From the NCBI GenBank assembly GCA_002077045.2, contig KZ111160.1, positions 213,907 to 277,906 of the forward strand: a stretch of 64,000 nucleotides of DNA. Direction: 5' to 3'. The DNA is from Rachicladosporium sp. CCFEE 5018 (taxonomy: Eukaryota > Ascomycota > Dothideomycetes > Cladosporiales > Cladosporiaceae). Positions within the stretch are counted from its first letter, which is position 1. Every line of letters begins with the position of its first letter. This document shows positions 19,350 to 31,790 of this stretch, piece after piece. Under the pieces are notes generated by a model. The model was not told the origin of the DNA, did not search any database, and saw only the letters and a program-made list of their open reading frames with translations. Made by a program: the position numbers and the translations under genes.

Positions 19350-22300
19350 TCAGTCGAAGACGTCAGTAGCATACCTCTCCCCCCTCACCCGTTCGAACCA
19401 CTCCTCAGCACTCTTCCGATCCCCACTCTTCCCCATCTTTACCGCTCCTTTCTCATACTGCTCCATGAAGATCTCCTTCACCCCATCTCCAATACCGCGA
19501 CTCCCGCAAGTATAGACTTTCGGCCCCTTAGCCCACAGCTCTGTGAGCAGCTCCCCGTCAGCTCGAAGCGCATCATCAACATGCTTGTGCCCGTTGCTCA
19601 GCTCAGGAGCTTGCGAGTAGGCATGATGGATCACCACAGCGCCGAGCTTCTCAAACCAGGTCATCTCCTCGGAGTAGAGCGAGTCTTTGGCAGGTTGACG
19701 ACAGCCGATGTAGAGGTGTGCTGGCGCGAGTGTCCGACCACCGCCAATCTGCGCAGCGCGTTCTTGAATGAAGCCGCGGAATGGAGCGAGACCAGTGCCA
19801 GCAGCTACCATGATGATCGGCGTATTCTCATTGTCGATAGGGAGGTGGAAGGCGCCGGCCGACGGCTTCACAGCAACGTGCACGATGTCTCCGGGTTTCA
19901 GCTGGGACAGATAGTGGGAAGCGACGCCGATATAGCGGCCCTGGCCGGAGTGGGAGGGAGAGTCGATGATGCTGTATGTGAGAGAAGCGACGCGAGGGTT
20001 CGCAAGTGGCGATGATGAGATGCTGTATTGCCGGACTCGCATTGTGATGAGACTTGCGATGAAGGCTGCCAAGGGGAGCGGAATTGACGGGAAGCGCTCG
20101 AGGAGATCAAGGAGGGAGGTGCGCTTCTCGGTGATCTCAGACGCAAACGTGTCTTCGGAGGCAAGTAACTCCAGTGAAGCCTTCGTATCTGCATCGGTCG
20201 CTGTAGCGATGAGTAGGGCTATGTTGCGTTTGGTCGCAGGCTGCGATAGCTCGAGGTATGCGCCGAACAGAGATTGGGCCGGGATAGGTCCCTTAGGTAG
20301 AGCGGTGCCAGTCTTGGAGGTGATGGTCAGCACGCTGTCCCATGCGAGCCCGAAACGTACAGCCACTCGGTGTACTGTTGCTTGTGGATTCAGTGGCAGG
20401 ATGGCTAGGTAATCTCCGGCTCGGTAAGTAGTCTCGGAAGGCAGTTGTAACTCGATGTGTCTCCTTTCCGGTACACCGGGTTCTGTCAGTGTGCGGGCAG
20501 CTACTACCTTTGCCTCAGAGACGTCCGCTCTGAGGTGAGAAGCTCGGCGACTTGAGACTTCAACATCTAGTGTCGTCAACGAGACGGGAACGTCGTTGTC
20601 CCCCTCAGCCTCACCACCGAACTGCTTCTTCATCGCCGGCCATAGAATGTTATCTTCCCAGGTCTGAAATTCACTCATCATGTCGCCCTTCTTCGCATCG
20701 GCACTACCCATCTTGCATATACGACGGCTACCATGCTGTGCCAGTAGGCGATCGATTGTCGTCGGGACTTTGTGAAATGTACTTGCCCAGTCCGAGTGGC
20801 CAGCAGCGAAAACGGCGTGGGTGGAACCCTCGATCTTCTTGTCCTTGGGTAGATACGACAGCCAGTCGAAGTAGTGACCAGCATTGTCAGTTGGCTGACC
20901 CTCATAGGATGCCGTAATGATCACCGTAGGGTCCTTAGTGGGCTCCTGCCGTGCCGCCGAGTCAAGCGTGTTCACGGTAGCACGAAACCCATGCGCTGCG
21001 GCATCTGCTGCCAAAGTTTGTGCAAAGGCTTCGCAGGTACCGCTATTGCTGCCGTACAGCACGGTGATTGGAATGCCCTCGTCCTCGGCCAGCTTTGTCG
21101 CGACTTTAAGACTTTCGTGGGTTCGTGCATTAGCACCGATCGCGCCGGAGAGTGCGTGCTCAACCTTTGTCGCGTTCCAGCCTTCGCGGAGAGTCGCCCG
21201 CACGAAGAAGTCCTTTGGCTTGATTGTCAATGTGCTCTTGAGTTGCAGGTCGTAGCTAGGATCGTCCAGGTTGTAGTCAAAGAACTGTAGGCACGTCGCA
21301 ACCACCAGCAATGCTTCTTGCCACGCAAAAGGTCGACCGATGCAGCCTCTGGCGCCATTACCGAATGGCTTCCAGGCAGCTGCTGGGAGCTTGTTGAAGT
21401 TCTCGTCGAGCATACGCTCCGGCTTCCACTCCTCTGCATCCTCTCCGTACACTGCTGGATCGCGGTGGAGACAGTGCAGCGGCGTTATGATCGGCTCTCC
21501 AGAGGCGACAAAGTACTTGCCACCGATGATCTCTCCATGTTCGCTATTGGAGGTGACTGTGAAGGCTGGAGCAGTGGGTTGAAGCCTCAATGTCTCCCGC
21601 AACATGGCTGAGATCCACGGAAGCTTGTTGAGATCATCGAACTCGATGCTGCGGCCGCCCAACACCGTGTCGACCTCCTCTCGGGCTTTACGATATGCCT
21701 CGGGCGACTTGAGCATGTAGTACCAGAGAAAGCTCTATTGCGCGTGTTAGCTCACATCGAATAATCAATAAAAACGTAGCATATACCAGTAGACCAGAGG
21801 TTGTCTCGTGCCCAGCTATTAGAAAAGTAATCATGTTACTCGTGATATTCTCCTCCGGCAGCATGGCGCCGGTCTTGGGATCCTTGCCATTCACCATGGC
21901 GTTCAGTAGATCCTTGTTCTCTGGCTTCGGATGCTCACGGCGTTCTCTCACCAGATCCGAGGCGATCGATCGCATGAAGTCGATACTTTTGAAGAATTCC
22001 GCATCTTCCGCACTGAATCAGATTAGCCACCATCGCTTACGGCTCTTCAAAGGGACTCCAAAGGGCTGTACCGATAGAAAGGCGCCATGAAGCCCGGGCG
22101 TCTGGCACGGGAGCCGCCGATCTTGAGGAACGTTGTCATTGCGTCGATGAACGGATGCATATCCTCTGTGTAGAAGCTGTTGAATCGATAGTCCATGGCA
22201 CAAAGGGCGAGAGTGTCCAGTGTCAGTCGGGTGAAGTCATCTGCGACCGGTATGCGATATTGGCTTCCCATGCGCGCCCACTGGAGATGCAATCAGTCAA

Positions 22301-22943
22301 TGTGATGAGACTCGAAGTGTCATCGCGCGGCTGTACCTTCAGCGCAAGTTGGCTGGCGATATCCTTCATCGCATCAAACATGCCATGCAGCGGCAGAGGT
22401 CCGAATGCAGGCACGAGGACGCGGTGTGCGATTTCCCAGTTGGGCTCTTTGTGGAAAGCTGTGAAGAGGCCATCTTGAATCCCATTTCTGAGCTCCTTGA
22501 GGCCACCAGCGACGTCCTTGTGGAAGCGCTTCTCGTCGCAGACCTCGGTAGCCAGAGCAACATTGTTGATGAACACTTTACGTGAGCCCAGGATGTTGAG
22601 GCTGTAGATCTCGCCTAGAGTTGTGTCAGTGGGTAGCTCAAGCGGACGAGCCTTCCTACTTCATTGTTGTGAAGCTGCGGTAGAGTGGTTCCCTCGATGC
22701 GAACCTATGAGGATGACCTGCGTCAGAGGAGCGCAACTACCAAAAACAGCCTCGAGCATCGTGCGCGTGTTCGGTTTGATCATGAGGATTTAAGGGCATG
22801 CGGGTTCACTGACCATACTCTGCTGCCAGGTTCATGAAAGATTTCGTCGGCAGCTCCGGATCAATGCTCGAGACATTGCCAACAAACGGCAGTCCCTTTG
22901 GCTGAGGTATTGGGACAGTGTCCCGCTTGTCGATCGTAGCCAT
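19350..22943 (-). CDS. CYP505-family self-sufficient cytochrome P450 : NADPH-P450 reductase fusion (P450foxy type)
   Basis: Five exons (22943-22814, 22614-22337, 22280-22072, 22012-21787, 21734-19350) give 1075 residues, the usual length for these fusions. The heme domain has AGHETTSG in the I helix (about 273), ExxR as ETLR (about 328) and the cysteine loop FGNGARGCIG (Cys about 412). The reductase half has the FMN site ITVLYGSNSGTCEAF (about 505), the FAD motif RQYSISSSP and the NADPH segment AAGTGLAPFRGF. These enzymes hydroxylate fatty acids near the omega end without a separate reductase. No N-terminal membrane anchor is present, as in the bacterial BM3 relative. Intron 1 (199 nt) is longer than the others; a short in-frame segment inside it was considered as a micro-exon, but joining YG directly to EIYSLN fits the family better. 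All introns are GT-AG and in phase. Confidence 0.93.
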
Positions 22944-23940
22944 GGAACTGACCAACCGCTCAAGGGGTCAAAGCAGTCAGGTCAGACAGTTTAGAAAAGT
23001 CGAGTCGCTTCAGCGGTTGCAGCTGAGAATGGATTAAGGGAGCGAGCTTGCTCGAGCTTAGTGGTGAGCTGACTGTTCGACAGGGAAGTCTGCAGTGGAA
23101 CGGACTGAGATGGTGATGAATGGAAATGAGGACATGCTCGGCCACCTACATGTTATGGCGAGATTATGTATTATCGAGCGATGTCGACACACTTCGTGGC
23201 ACCGGTCGTGTGAATGTCCGCGTCAGTGCAGGCGAAGCAGGACTGAAACCCATCAGCGGCGAAGATGATCGCTTGGGTTCTCAAGATACGGCCGAGGCGG
23301 ACTTGTGCATGCACAAATAGGCCATCCTCTGCACAACATCGCTGAGTTCGGCCTTCACATCGGAATGGATAAATCGTAGTCAGCGACGCGTAGTCTATAG
23401 AATAGTAACGACTCGGCCTTTGGCATGTGCTTGCTTGTGACGAAGGGTTCCCCCCTTTACCTGGAGTATCTCGGCAGCGCTTGCACAGCCCGTCTACAAC
23501 ATACATGTCATCCGACAGGGTCACTTGGTGCACATCCCACACACGTGTAGTCATTCCGAGCAGTCATTCGGCGGTCTCTGAACGAGCCGAGCCCTAAGAA
23601 AAGAATGTGGACCATCACGGTGTCTTTGTGGTGAGGTCGTGTGCCCGTGTCGAGCCGTAGCAGGGCCGATTCATGAGAAGGTCATACTGATCTCCATCTG
23701 TCGCTACCTCCACTTGTATATTAACGACCACTCTCCAAGCACCCTGCTGAACATTCTGCACGTCTGCTTGCCAGATCTGGAGCTCTCGGGATGCTGCTCT
23801 GGGACTGTCCGGGAGTCAGCTCTAAGTGACATCGACACGGCAATATTACATTCTAGGGCTCCTCTTTCACGCCTGTTGCGTAGTACGCGGCGGAGGCATC
23901 GTGGACTGCCTTGTTGATGGGTATGTCCGCGTGAGACGCG
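22944..23940. other. Divergent promoter region, CYP505 / PPN1
   Basis: About 1 kb between two divergent starts. Several short open frames occur; none is supported. No individual regulatory site stands out. Confidence 0.45.
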
Positions 23941-25953
23941 ATGCAGCCTCTCGTGCTCTGGGCTGCTGTGCTGTTTGCGGCAGCGAGTGCTCTGAGCATT
24001 CCGAGCACGCAGAGACCTATCGTAGATCTCCCGGTAGGTCCTACGAAGCACCGTAAATTGCACGGGCGTTTCCTTCACATAACGGACATACATCCCGATA
24101 GCTTCTACCAGGTTTACTCGTCCACCGCTCAAGATGCTGCGTGCCACCGAGGGACAGGCCCTGCGGGTCTATATGGCGCTGAAACAAGCGAATGTGACAG
24201 TCCGTTTGCCTTGGTGAACCAGACGTTCAGCTGGATCGAGAAGGAGTTCAGGAACAACATCGACTTCATCGTCTGGACTGGGGACTCGGCCAGACACGAC
24301 AATGATGAGCAGCATCCCCGTTCAGTCGCGCAGGTCGCAGGGCTCAACAAGTTCCTTGTGCAGAAAATGTACGAAAGCTTCGGGAAGAGAAATGGAGACG
24401 GGGAGGACGAGGATCCGAACAATGATTATGTGATCCCGATCATACCCACGCTAGGCAATAACGACGTGCTACCGCACAATATTATGCAGAAAGGACCGAA
24501 CCAATGGACTCGGGCGTACACCCGCATGTGGCGCCAATTCATTCCGGAAGCGCAGACGCACTCCTTCGAGCAAGGAGGTTGGTTCTACGTGGAGGCAATC
24601 CCAGGCAAGCTGGCCGTGTTCAGTCTCAACACGCTTTACTTCTTCACGTCAAACGCAGCCGTTGATGGCTGTGCTGCAAGGTCAGAGCCTGGCTACAGGC
24701 AGATGGAATGGCTTCGCATACAGCTGCAATTCATGCGTGATCGCGGCATGAAAGCTATCTTGATCGGCCACGTACCACCTGCTCGAACGGACGCGAAGAC
24801 GCAGTGGGATGAGACATGCTGGCAGAAGTACACACTGTGGATGCAGCAATATCGAGATGTCGTGATCGCGGGTTTGTGGGGACACATGAACTACGATCAC
24901 TTCTTTCTGCAGGACTTCAAGGCGATCGACAAGGAGACACTAGATGGACGGATGCGGATAGATGGCGTTGGAAGGCAAGAGACGGACGTGCATACTGCGG
25001 TATCTGGAGAGTACTTTATTGATCTCCGTGAGCAGTGGGCGGAGCTCCCTAAGCCGCCGAAGAAGGGCGCTTCGAACCAGAAGAGCAAGAAGGGTGGGAA
25101 GAAGAGCAAGAAAGGCAAAGACAAGCAAAGGCAGCGGCACAAGAAGTATCTTGAGAAGGTCGGAGGTGTGTGGGCGGAGGACTATGCTATCAGCTTCGCA
25201 AGCGCGAGTGTGGTGCCCAATTTGCTACCTGTGGTCAGAGTCTTTGAGTACAATGTCAGCGGCTTGGACAGTAGCTCGAACAGTTTGCATACCGGCGCTG
25301 CACCCGAAGAAATCTTGAAGGACGACGGCGAGTGGATGGACGCATTTAGACGGAAGAAGCCAAAGTCGCAGAAATTCACTATGCCAAACCCGCCCTCGAA
25401 GTCAGCACCACCAGGACCCGCATATTCTGCACAATCCCTGTCGCTCCTCGGCTATACTCAATACCTCGCCAACATCACCCTGATAAACAATGACTTCATA
25501 GGTGACGATCCGACTCACTCAGCAGACCTCAAACTGGATGCTCAGAAGTGGAAAGAGGGCAAGCACAAAGGCCGCAAACCTCGTAACAAGGATCAGGAGC
25601 CGAGACCGAAAGAGTTCAAGTACGAGGTGCACTACGACACGCGGAATGATAGCGTCTATCGTTTGAAGGACTTGACTATGCCGCACATGCTTGATCTGGC
25701 GCGACGCATCGGGGCATTCGTGCCACAAGCGTCAGTCAGCGTCGATCTTGCGAATGAGGACAATGAGTTACCGGAGTCCTCGTCGCCCCGCAGCTCTAAG
25801 AAGGGCAAGAAAGACAAAAAGAAGCAAAAGAAGAAACACCGCAAGGACAAGCACAAGTACGAGAAGCGAAATGAAGCTTGGTATACGTTCATTCGACGAG
25901 CTTTCGTTGAGACGATGGATGCCGAGGATATTGAGCAGAACTTTGGGCACTGA
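23941..25953 (+). CDS. PPN1: Vacuolar endopolyphosphatase (metallophosphoesterase)
   Basis: Single exon, 670 residues. The enzyme cuts long-chain polyphosphate internally in the vacuole. The N-terminus (MQPLVLWAAVLFAAASALS) is a membrane anchor or signal, consistent with the type II topology of the yeast enzyme. The metallophosphoesterase signature is complete: FLHITDIHPD (Asp49, His51), VWTGDSARH (about 117), LGNND (about 177), LIGHVPP (about 276) and GLWGHMNYDHF (about 318). The C-terminal half carries two lysine-rich runs (KKGGKKSKKGKDK and KKGKKDKKKQKKKHRKDK) that could bind polyphosphate or be processing sites, since the yeast enzyme is matured by proteolysis. A start further upstream is unlikely because the anchor begins at the first Met. 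Confidence 0.92.
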   Translation: MQPLVLWAAVLFAAASALSIPSTQRPIVDLPVGPTKHRKLHGRFLHITDIHPDSFYQVYSSTAQDAACHRGTGPAGLYGAETSECDSPFALVNQTFSWIEKEFRNNIDFIVWTGDSARHDNDEQHPRSVAQVAGLNKFLVQKMYESFGKRNGDGEDEDPNNDYVIPIIPTLGNNDVLPHNIMQKGPNQWTRAYTRMWRQFIPEAQTHSFEQGGWFYVEAIPGKLAVFSLNTLYFFTSNAAVDGCAARSEPGYRQMEWLRIQLQFMRDRGMKAILIGHVPPARTDAKTQWDETCWQKYTLWMQQYRDVVIAGLWGHMNYDHFFLQDFKAIDKETLDGRMRIDGVGRQETDVHTAVSGEYFIDLREQWAELPKPPKKGASNQKSKKGGKKSKKGKDKQRQRHKKYLEKVGGVWAEDYAISFASASVVPNLLPVVRVFEYNVSGLDSSSNSLHTGAAPEEILKDDGEWMDAFRRKKPKSQKFTMPNPPSKSAPPGPAYSAQSLSLLGYTQYLANITLINNDFIGDDPTHSADLKLDAQKWKEGKHKGRKPRNKDQEPRPKEFKYEVHYDTRNDSVYRLKDLTMPHMLDLARRIGAFVPQASVSVDLANEDNELPESSSPRSSKKGKKDKKKQKKKHRKDKHKYEKRNEAWYTFIRRAFVETMDAEDIEQNFGH

Positions 25954-26275
25954 AAGCAAGGGTAACTCGATCGTGTTGAGACACCTGGGCCGACAGCAGA
26001 TGCAGGACTTCATGCATCACGGCCATCCCATCGCAATGCATGAGCACCTGTCTCAATGAGGTGGCAACTGCGAGTTGCAGCCACAGCTGACGCGTCAGGA
26101 GCACCGTAGCGGTCGGATGCCTCGCATTCGAAGGCACGTCCGCGCATACGAGTGCACTTCGTAAGCTTGTCTCTCTGCATCACCTCGCGATCTCATCGAG
26201 TTCTCATGATGCCATCATGTATTGCTACCTATCCTCAGCCTTCACAGCAGTCTTAGCTGGCGCCCTCATCATTGA
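25954..26275. other. PPN1 3' spacer
   Basis: 322 bp between PPN1 and the next rightward gene; no feature recognised. Confidence 0.4.
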
Positions 26276-27180
26276 ATGCCTCCTCGCTGCGATGGCGCAG
26301 GCAGCCGCCTCCTGCGCAAGCGCCGTCAGCTCAACGACGAGCACTTCGCCACGCGCCCACTGGACTGCGTTTCGGACCCTCGGAAGTCACGCAAGGCACG
26401 CGAAGTCGCCAAAGTGCTACCAACAGTACTCGATGCCATGTTCGCGCGATACAAGAGGGAAGCAATGTGCCTTGGTGACGGATCCTGCGACGACTACAGG
26501 CCACAGCCGAAGCAGTGCGCCAACTGTGAGAAGTACACTTGCCATGTTCGTCTCTGTATCCGAAGCTAGACTAGTCAATAGTGGTACTGATAGCGCACCA
26601 GGCTTGCATCTTCCACGACAACTTGCGAATAGTCTCTTCCCGCCCACTGCTCTTCGCGGATCAGCTTCCACAGTCCAGCATGTCCGCAGATACCGACTAT
26701 ATCCCATACCTACCCACCGCAATGCATGAGACCCTTCAAAGCCGCCTCCGTGCACATGAGACGCCATACTCCCAAGCGCTCTTGCTTTAGTACGGCTCTC
26801 ACAGGCAAGCCTATTGCTCCACCTCTTGCTTTGGCCCCGTGTCTCGAAGCTTAGACCGCCAGACTTGTGGAAGCTTCAGCGTGTGCGACTGTACCCGACA
26901 AGACGCCGCGTTGCTGTCACGGAATCACTGGGTGTGCCTAGCATGCACGGAGGAGCGCATCACGCAGTTGATGAAGACGACTGACCGTGCAGATGTAAGG
27001 TGTAGTGCGGCAGGTTGTGATAAGGTGCTTACAGCGACGGAAGAGGTGCATTCCATGGGAATTTGCGCATGGTGTGAGGGAGCGTTCAATGAGGCGAAGC
27101 GTCAGGACGCAATGGATGCGTTGTTCGATGCAAGCGGATTGGAGAGCCCGAGAAGGGATTCGGTCCAGAGTAGCGAATAA
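26276..27180 (+). CDS. Cysteine-rich protein of unknown function, tentative three-exon model
   Basis: Not recognised. The model joins 26276-26545, 26602-26749 and 26855-27180 in phase, giving 247 residues. The first exon ends with QCANCEKYTCH. The second encodes a segment with ADTDYIPYLPTAMHETLQ. The third contains CGSFSVCDC, WVCLACTEER, CSAAGCDK and GICAWC, pairs of cysteines spaced like zinc-binding knuckles. Intron 1 (56 nt, gttcgt...caccag) is reasonable; intron 2 has a weak gtgcac donor. Without intron 2 the second exon would stop at 26790 and the Cys-rich third block would be separate. Codon-level look and Cys spacing support coding for the first and last blocks; the middle is less certain. 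A RING-like or other zinc-binding adaptor is a guess. Confidence 0.42.
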
Positions 27181-27637
27181 GGGACAGTGTCGTCATGGGT
27201 TGGGGGACTTTGTCATTGATCGCGTAAGCTATATATATACATTCGCGACAGCTGCTAATCACTCATACTTTGCAAGGTAAGCAGTAGATACTGCTCTCTT
27301 CACTTTCGTCCAGGCGCCATATCAGCCCTACGCCAATGCCAAGTGCAAGAGCTGCAATATGCGACCATCCCCAGTGGATCTGTCAGGGAGTGAGGGTGCG
27401 TTGAACCGGTTCCACCTAAAGATCCCTCCGGTCTCCAGCAATGAAGTCGCATTTGCCATCGCCGTACTGATATTTTTACGGCATCGAGCGCCGTGTCGCC
27501 TTGCGACGACGAAGATGGCCACTGCGGACGCGTCACTGAAGTCTGCGCGCGTTGGGGTCCACCTTCTGAGCAGAGACTTGTCTGAACAGCGTGTAAATTG
27601 TAGCCCAACACGTAGGTACCACCACTCCAGTACGTAT
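27181..27637. other. Convergent spacer with a TATATATAC tract
   Basis: 457 bp between converging genes. A tatatatatac tract at 27230-27240, about 50 bp after the stop of the Cys-rich gene, resembles the TA-rich 3' efficiency element of ascomycetes. Nothing coding. Confidence 0.4.
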
Positions 27638-29549
27638 TCATTCCGGCTGCAAGACGATCGTCTCCTGCTCGATCGTCCATCCACCCTGCAATCCATCCGG
27701 CTTACTGAAGTAGGTAAGCTGATGCATATGCGGATTGATCCCACTGCCCATGTCGAAGAAGGCATTGTGGATTCTCGCACTCTCTCCAGGCCACTCGGTC
27801 CCGTCAGCGACATCCAGCCCAGCTTCCTCACGCTGCATGATGCGTTCGGCGACAGCAGCGGACGAATTCGAATCCCATAGCCCTTCGCGCCGGAAGCTCG
27901 AGCGGAGCACGGCTATAGCGCGACGCCGGACCAGCGGGTGGCGGCACTTTGTGGCGATGAGGTAGATGTGAGGCACGAATTCCATGTCGAAAACGAAGGT
28001 CGAGGAATGCGTTTCTTCAGCTAAGGCGGCGACTTGGAGTGTTTCTGCGAGAGAGACTGCACGCTCGAAATCTTCCAGGTAGATATCCGTGGACGACTCC
28101 GAGATCGCATCAGACCGTGCTACCCAGGTGATTGTGGTAATGTAATGTATTTCGAGGATGTGAGCTGAGCGCTGCTCTACCGGCGAGAAACAGCCTTTCT
28201 GCACAGCTTCGAATGCTGACTTCCACGAGCTGAGGCAAGCCAGGAGACTGTGCTGCGTTGCAAGATCTTCGTCCTTCACATCGGCTTCAAATCTTCTCAG
28301 GCGTAAGCTACGGATATGTCGCATTGAGAGATTCATCAGATGGACCAAGCTATCTCTCGCCTCTCGAATTGTCTCGAATGTCTCGAGCACTACCTCAATT
28401 GCTTCGACTGTACACAAAGTCAGTCCGGCCAATCACTAAAATGTCAATGTGCGCTGTCCATACTCACCGGGATATTTCCAATGTGACTCCAGGCCAGTCA
28501 ACATCGCTAAAAGCTCCAGACGGTAGAAGAAGGGCATAACCTGCTCTCGAGTCGACTGCATTTGATTGTATGGAGTCCTTGGCTTCTGCTTCGCTGCGCC
28601 CAGTGCGATATGCATGCCTGCCTTGAAATGCTCCATCGCTGGGCCGTGCTCGCCGCGTAACATCTCGATACATACGAAGAGCACACAGCTTAGAAGCGCG
28701 ATGTCAGTCGCATTATCAGCCTGTCGCATGCGTTGCGCAAGACGGGCGATCGCTTTGTTATAGTGAACCAGTGCGAACGGATCATCTTGACCCTCGACTG
28801 TGACGAACTGTGGTATCTTGCTCGCAAGTGGGTCGCCTATTGGTATGGTTCGTCTGAGTGGCGATGCTACGATCGACTTCTCGCGACTTTCGCTCAAGCT
28901 ACCAAGAGCTATCATGGCATGTCGAATTGCCGGCTCAGAGAATCCAATCTGTACGACCATCTGCTGCCATATATTGCGGTCGAAGAAGCTTGCGAGCTGC
29001 GGCGCTGTCCATTTCGTGAAGAAGTCGAGCGCCCGTCTTTCCGTGCGGTCGCCTTGCATGGTGTCGATACTTCTGAAGATGGCGACTGTCCGAGTGTCGG
29101 GTCGCGCAGGCTTCTCCGGCGGGACGTCTGCGTATCCATCGCCTGTTGGTGGTCAGCGTAGATTCGCTCGTTTATGCTAATGGTTTGACGCACACGTTCG
29201 ACCAGTGCTAGTACAACGATCACCTGCTGTCGTCAGCAAAATACAGATGAACGATGCAAGTCATCGACTAAACGTGCTTACATGCTGGCTTAGTTTCGTC
29301 ACATTTGACTCGGCGGATCTTGCATGTCTTGCATCCTGTCTTTACCTAGGTCGTCGTTAGTATGCGAGACGGACGCCTCACGGCAGCACACCGCACCTTC
29401 GGCTTGCCCAATCTCGTTTTCTTGACAGGCGCTGGCAGGGCATCTTCGCTGCTCTCACTCGTGCTCGAAGAAGCCGGAGATCGTGTCGACTTGGCCAATG
29501 ATGGCGGTGGCCGGCGGATTGGAACTATCTGTATCTTGTCTGCACCCAT
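27638..29549 (-). CDS. Zn2Cys6 fungal transcription factor with DUF3468-like middle region
   Basis: Five exons (29549-29397, 29345-29282, 29223-29194, 29142-28468, 28407-27638) assemble in phase to 563 residues. The binuclear zinc cluster is spread over exons 2-4: Cys56, 59, 66, 73, 76 and 83 with spacing CX2CX6CX6CX2CX6C (TGCKTCKIRRVKCD, then KPACDRCTSTGRTCDGY). A basic Pro/Ser-rich segment precedes it, and the exon 1/2 junction falls just before the cluster. The middle has the typical ERRALDFFTKWTAPQLASFFD and FSEPAIRHAMIALGSL helices of the large fungal regulator family. Introns are 51-60 nt. Such proteins bind CGG half-sites as monomers or dimers. No target can be assigned; neighbours (Cys-rich unknown, SDR/DAK pair) give only weak context. 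Confidence 0.88.
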
Positions 29550-30799
29550 ACTTGGAATTTTGAATCTGGCTCACGAGATTTCCGAGAGGAGCGTTGATGT
29601 AGAAAGGTTCGACTTACTCTTTCTGACAGCTACATAGCCATCACTATAGATATGTTTCGTGGAGTCAGTGCATAGGCAGCGAGTTAGCTATCAAAGGCGA
29701 TGCGCCATGTGCAGTGCCAAGAGAGCATTTGGAGATCGACCGCTACGGCCGCTGCAGGATCACAGCCCTGAACCGTTGCCGCAATGAAGGAACAGGGATG
29801 GCATTCGGCGTCGAGCGAGGCTGAGCCGCGGATTTTCCCGACCTCGTACCACGTATCGTGCTTCGCTGCGCAGGTCGCTGCGTACATCGTTTTCCTGTTA
29901 TGATTGCGGATGGCCTTGACACTGATACAAGGCGGTCATAACCATTTGGACTGGCAAAAACGGTCGCAGAGACCGCTAGACTCTGATCAAGCCACCAACA
30001 GCTACTCGATCTGCAGTCTACCGGAAAGAGTCTAGCGGGATACCGGAGTATTTTGCCAAATTACGATGATTCGCGTGACAGGAGGATGAAGCGATATCAG
30101 CACTTGGCTGACGCAGATTCCGCCTGCACGCTTCATCAGTAATCAGCATCCACCGCAGTGCCCCGGGTCGAGTGCGTAAAGTCCAACAACATGGCCATAT
30201 ATGGGTCAGATGTCGATCCGAGCACCATGGCTTCCGCAAGTCTGGCACAGTGATGCTCTCAACGAACTTCACGCAGGGGAGCCCCGAGATGCTACTGCAA
30301 CTCAGAGGCGCGAACAACGATTTGGAATGCTTCCGATCTGAGACAACTCGACCCTGGTGGGAGTTCGCATCATGATGCAAATAACAGCCATTGAGGAGAT
30401 GGTTCACGAGCTGACCTCCATCGAGCGAGGGCGTTGCTACGCATTTGCTTCCTGCAACGCCATGATCATGCGTATGACTCGAGGTACGATACAAGGTTGT
30501 CCGCTTTCGCAGCTTGTAGCTGCCACATGTGCTCTTGGACGGGAATAAGTAGCTGCGAACGACCCTGGACAGCTGCACCAGCTGCTCGACCCCGCAGGTG
30601 GGAATGTTGTCCGTACGAACGACACTTCATCATGCTAGGCGTTGCAATCCCGAGGCGGGGTCACGACGAGGGGAACCACATTTCGGTTATCTTGGTAATA
30701 AACATGGTGGCTTTAGGAGGTAGGTCAAGTTATAGTCCAACTCTCTTACCAACTTCTCCTTGCACGCCTCTACTCACCACTCATATCATCAAAATCATA
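29550..30799. other. Divergent 1.25-kb region, Zn2Cys6 factor / SDR
   Basis: No convincing gene. A 186-codon leftward frame (30018-30578) lacks any domain-like pattern. The stretch should contain the promoters of both flanking genes. Confidence 0.45.
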
Positions 30800-31720
30800 A
30801 TGTCCGAAGGCAAGCTCTCCGGCCGCGTTGCAATTATCACTGGCGGAGGCGGTGGATTTGGCAAGGGTATTGCCGAGACGTTTCTCAAGCAAGGCGCGAA
30901 AGTGATCATCGGGGATTTTGTCGAGGACGTCGGCCAGAAGACAGCTTCGGAGCTGAAGTGCGAGTTCGTGAGGGCCGATGTAACAAAGAAAGCCGACTGG
31001 GAGAAGATCTTGAAGTTTGCAGACGAGAAGTTCGGAAAGATCGATACAGTGGTGAATAACGCTGGTAGGTGGCCTAGGTCTTGGGCCAGTAGGACTGGGA
31101 TGGCACGCTGACTGGTGCCTATCAGGGACGACATATCGGAACAAGCCTACGAACGATGTCACAGACGAGGACTTCGACAAGGTGTTCAGCGTCAACGTCA
31201 AGTCCATCTACTACTCAGCGAACGTGATCGTTCCATACCTGCAGAAGAAGGGCAACGGCGGAAGTGTAAGCCTCTACAGGTCTCTCATTGAAGCTGCGCC
31301 TGACTGAATGAACGTGCAGTTCGTTACGATCGCCTCAACAGCAGGCCTCCGACCGAGAGGCGGCCTCACATGGTACAATGCCTCGAAGGCCGCCGTAATC
31401 AACGCAACCAAAAGCATGGCAGTAGAATATGCATCTGAAAAGATTCGGTTCAACAACGTGTGCCCTGTGGTTGGACTAAACACAGGACTGTATGTACAGA
31501 TGATCGGTTCCCAATGAGGCTCCGGAGACTGACAAGAGTTTCCAGATCGGATCTGTTCTTGGGTAAGCCAGAAAACGAGGCAAAGTTCATGGCTACCGTA
31601 CCGATGGGACGAGGGAGCACGCCGGCAGATGTTGGTAATGCCTGCGCGTTTCTAGCGAGCGAGGAATCGTCCTTCCTGACGGGTATCGACATTCCTGTGG
31701 ATGGCGGTCGGTGTGTTTAG
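30800..31720 (+). CDS. Classical short-chain dehydrogenase/reductase
   Basis: Four exons (30800-31064, 31126-31265, 31320-31489, 31546-31720) give 249 residues, the standard length of single-domain SDRs. The cofactor motif TGGGGGFGKG is near residue 15, NNAG near 88, the active-site Ser in IASTAGLRP, and the catalytic YNASK after it. The C-terminus has the usual GIDIPVDGG. Introns are 54-61 nt with good branch points (gctgac, cctgac). It resembles the 3-oxoacyl-ACP reductase / glucose-dehydrogenase branch; substrate is not predictable. Its stop lies 70 bp from the stop of the convergent dihydroxyacetone kinase gene, so the transcripts probably overlap. Confidence 0.9.
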
Positions 31721-31790
31721 ATGTTCCAGTATCAAGACAGAAGTATGTACAGTCAAAAGCCGTATACTGAAGTGCGGACATCGAAAGCTA

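Noticed and set aside
22638..22700. Possible micro-exon (VRIEGTTLPQLHNNE) inside CYP505 intron 1
   Set aside because: Omitting it joins YG to EIYSLN in phase, matching other CYP505 proteins; including it would insert residues at a conserved site.
30018..30578. 186-codon leftward frame
   Set aside because: Composition is scattered and Cys/His/Arg-heavy, with no splice context or family motif.
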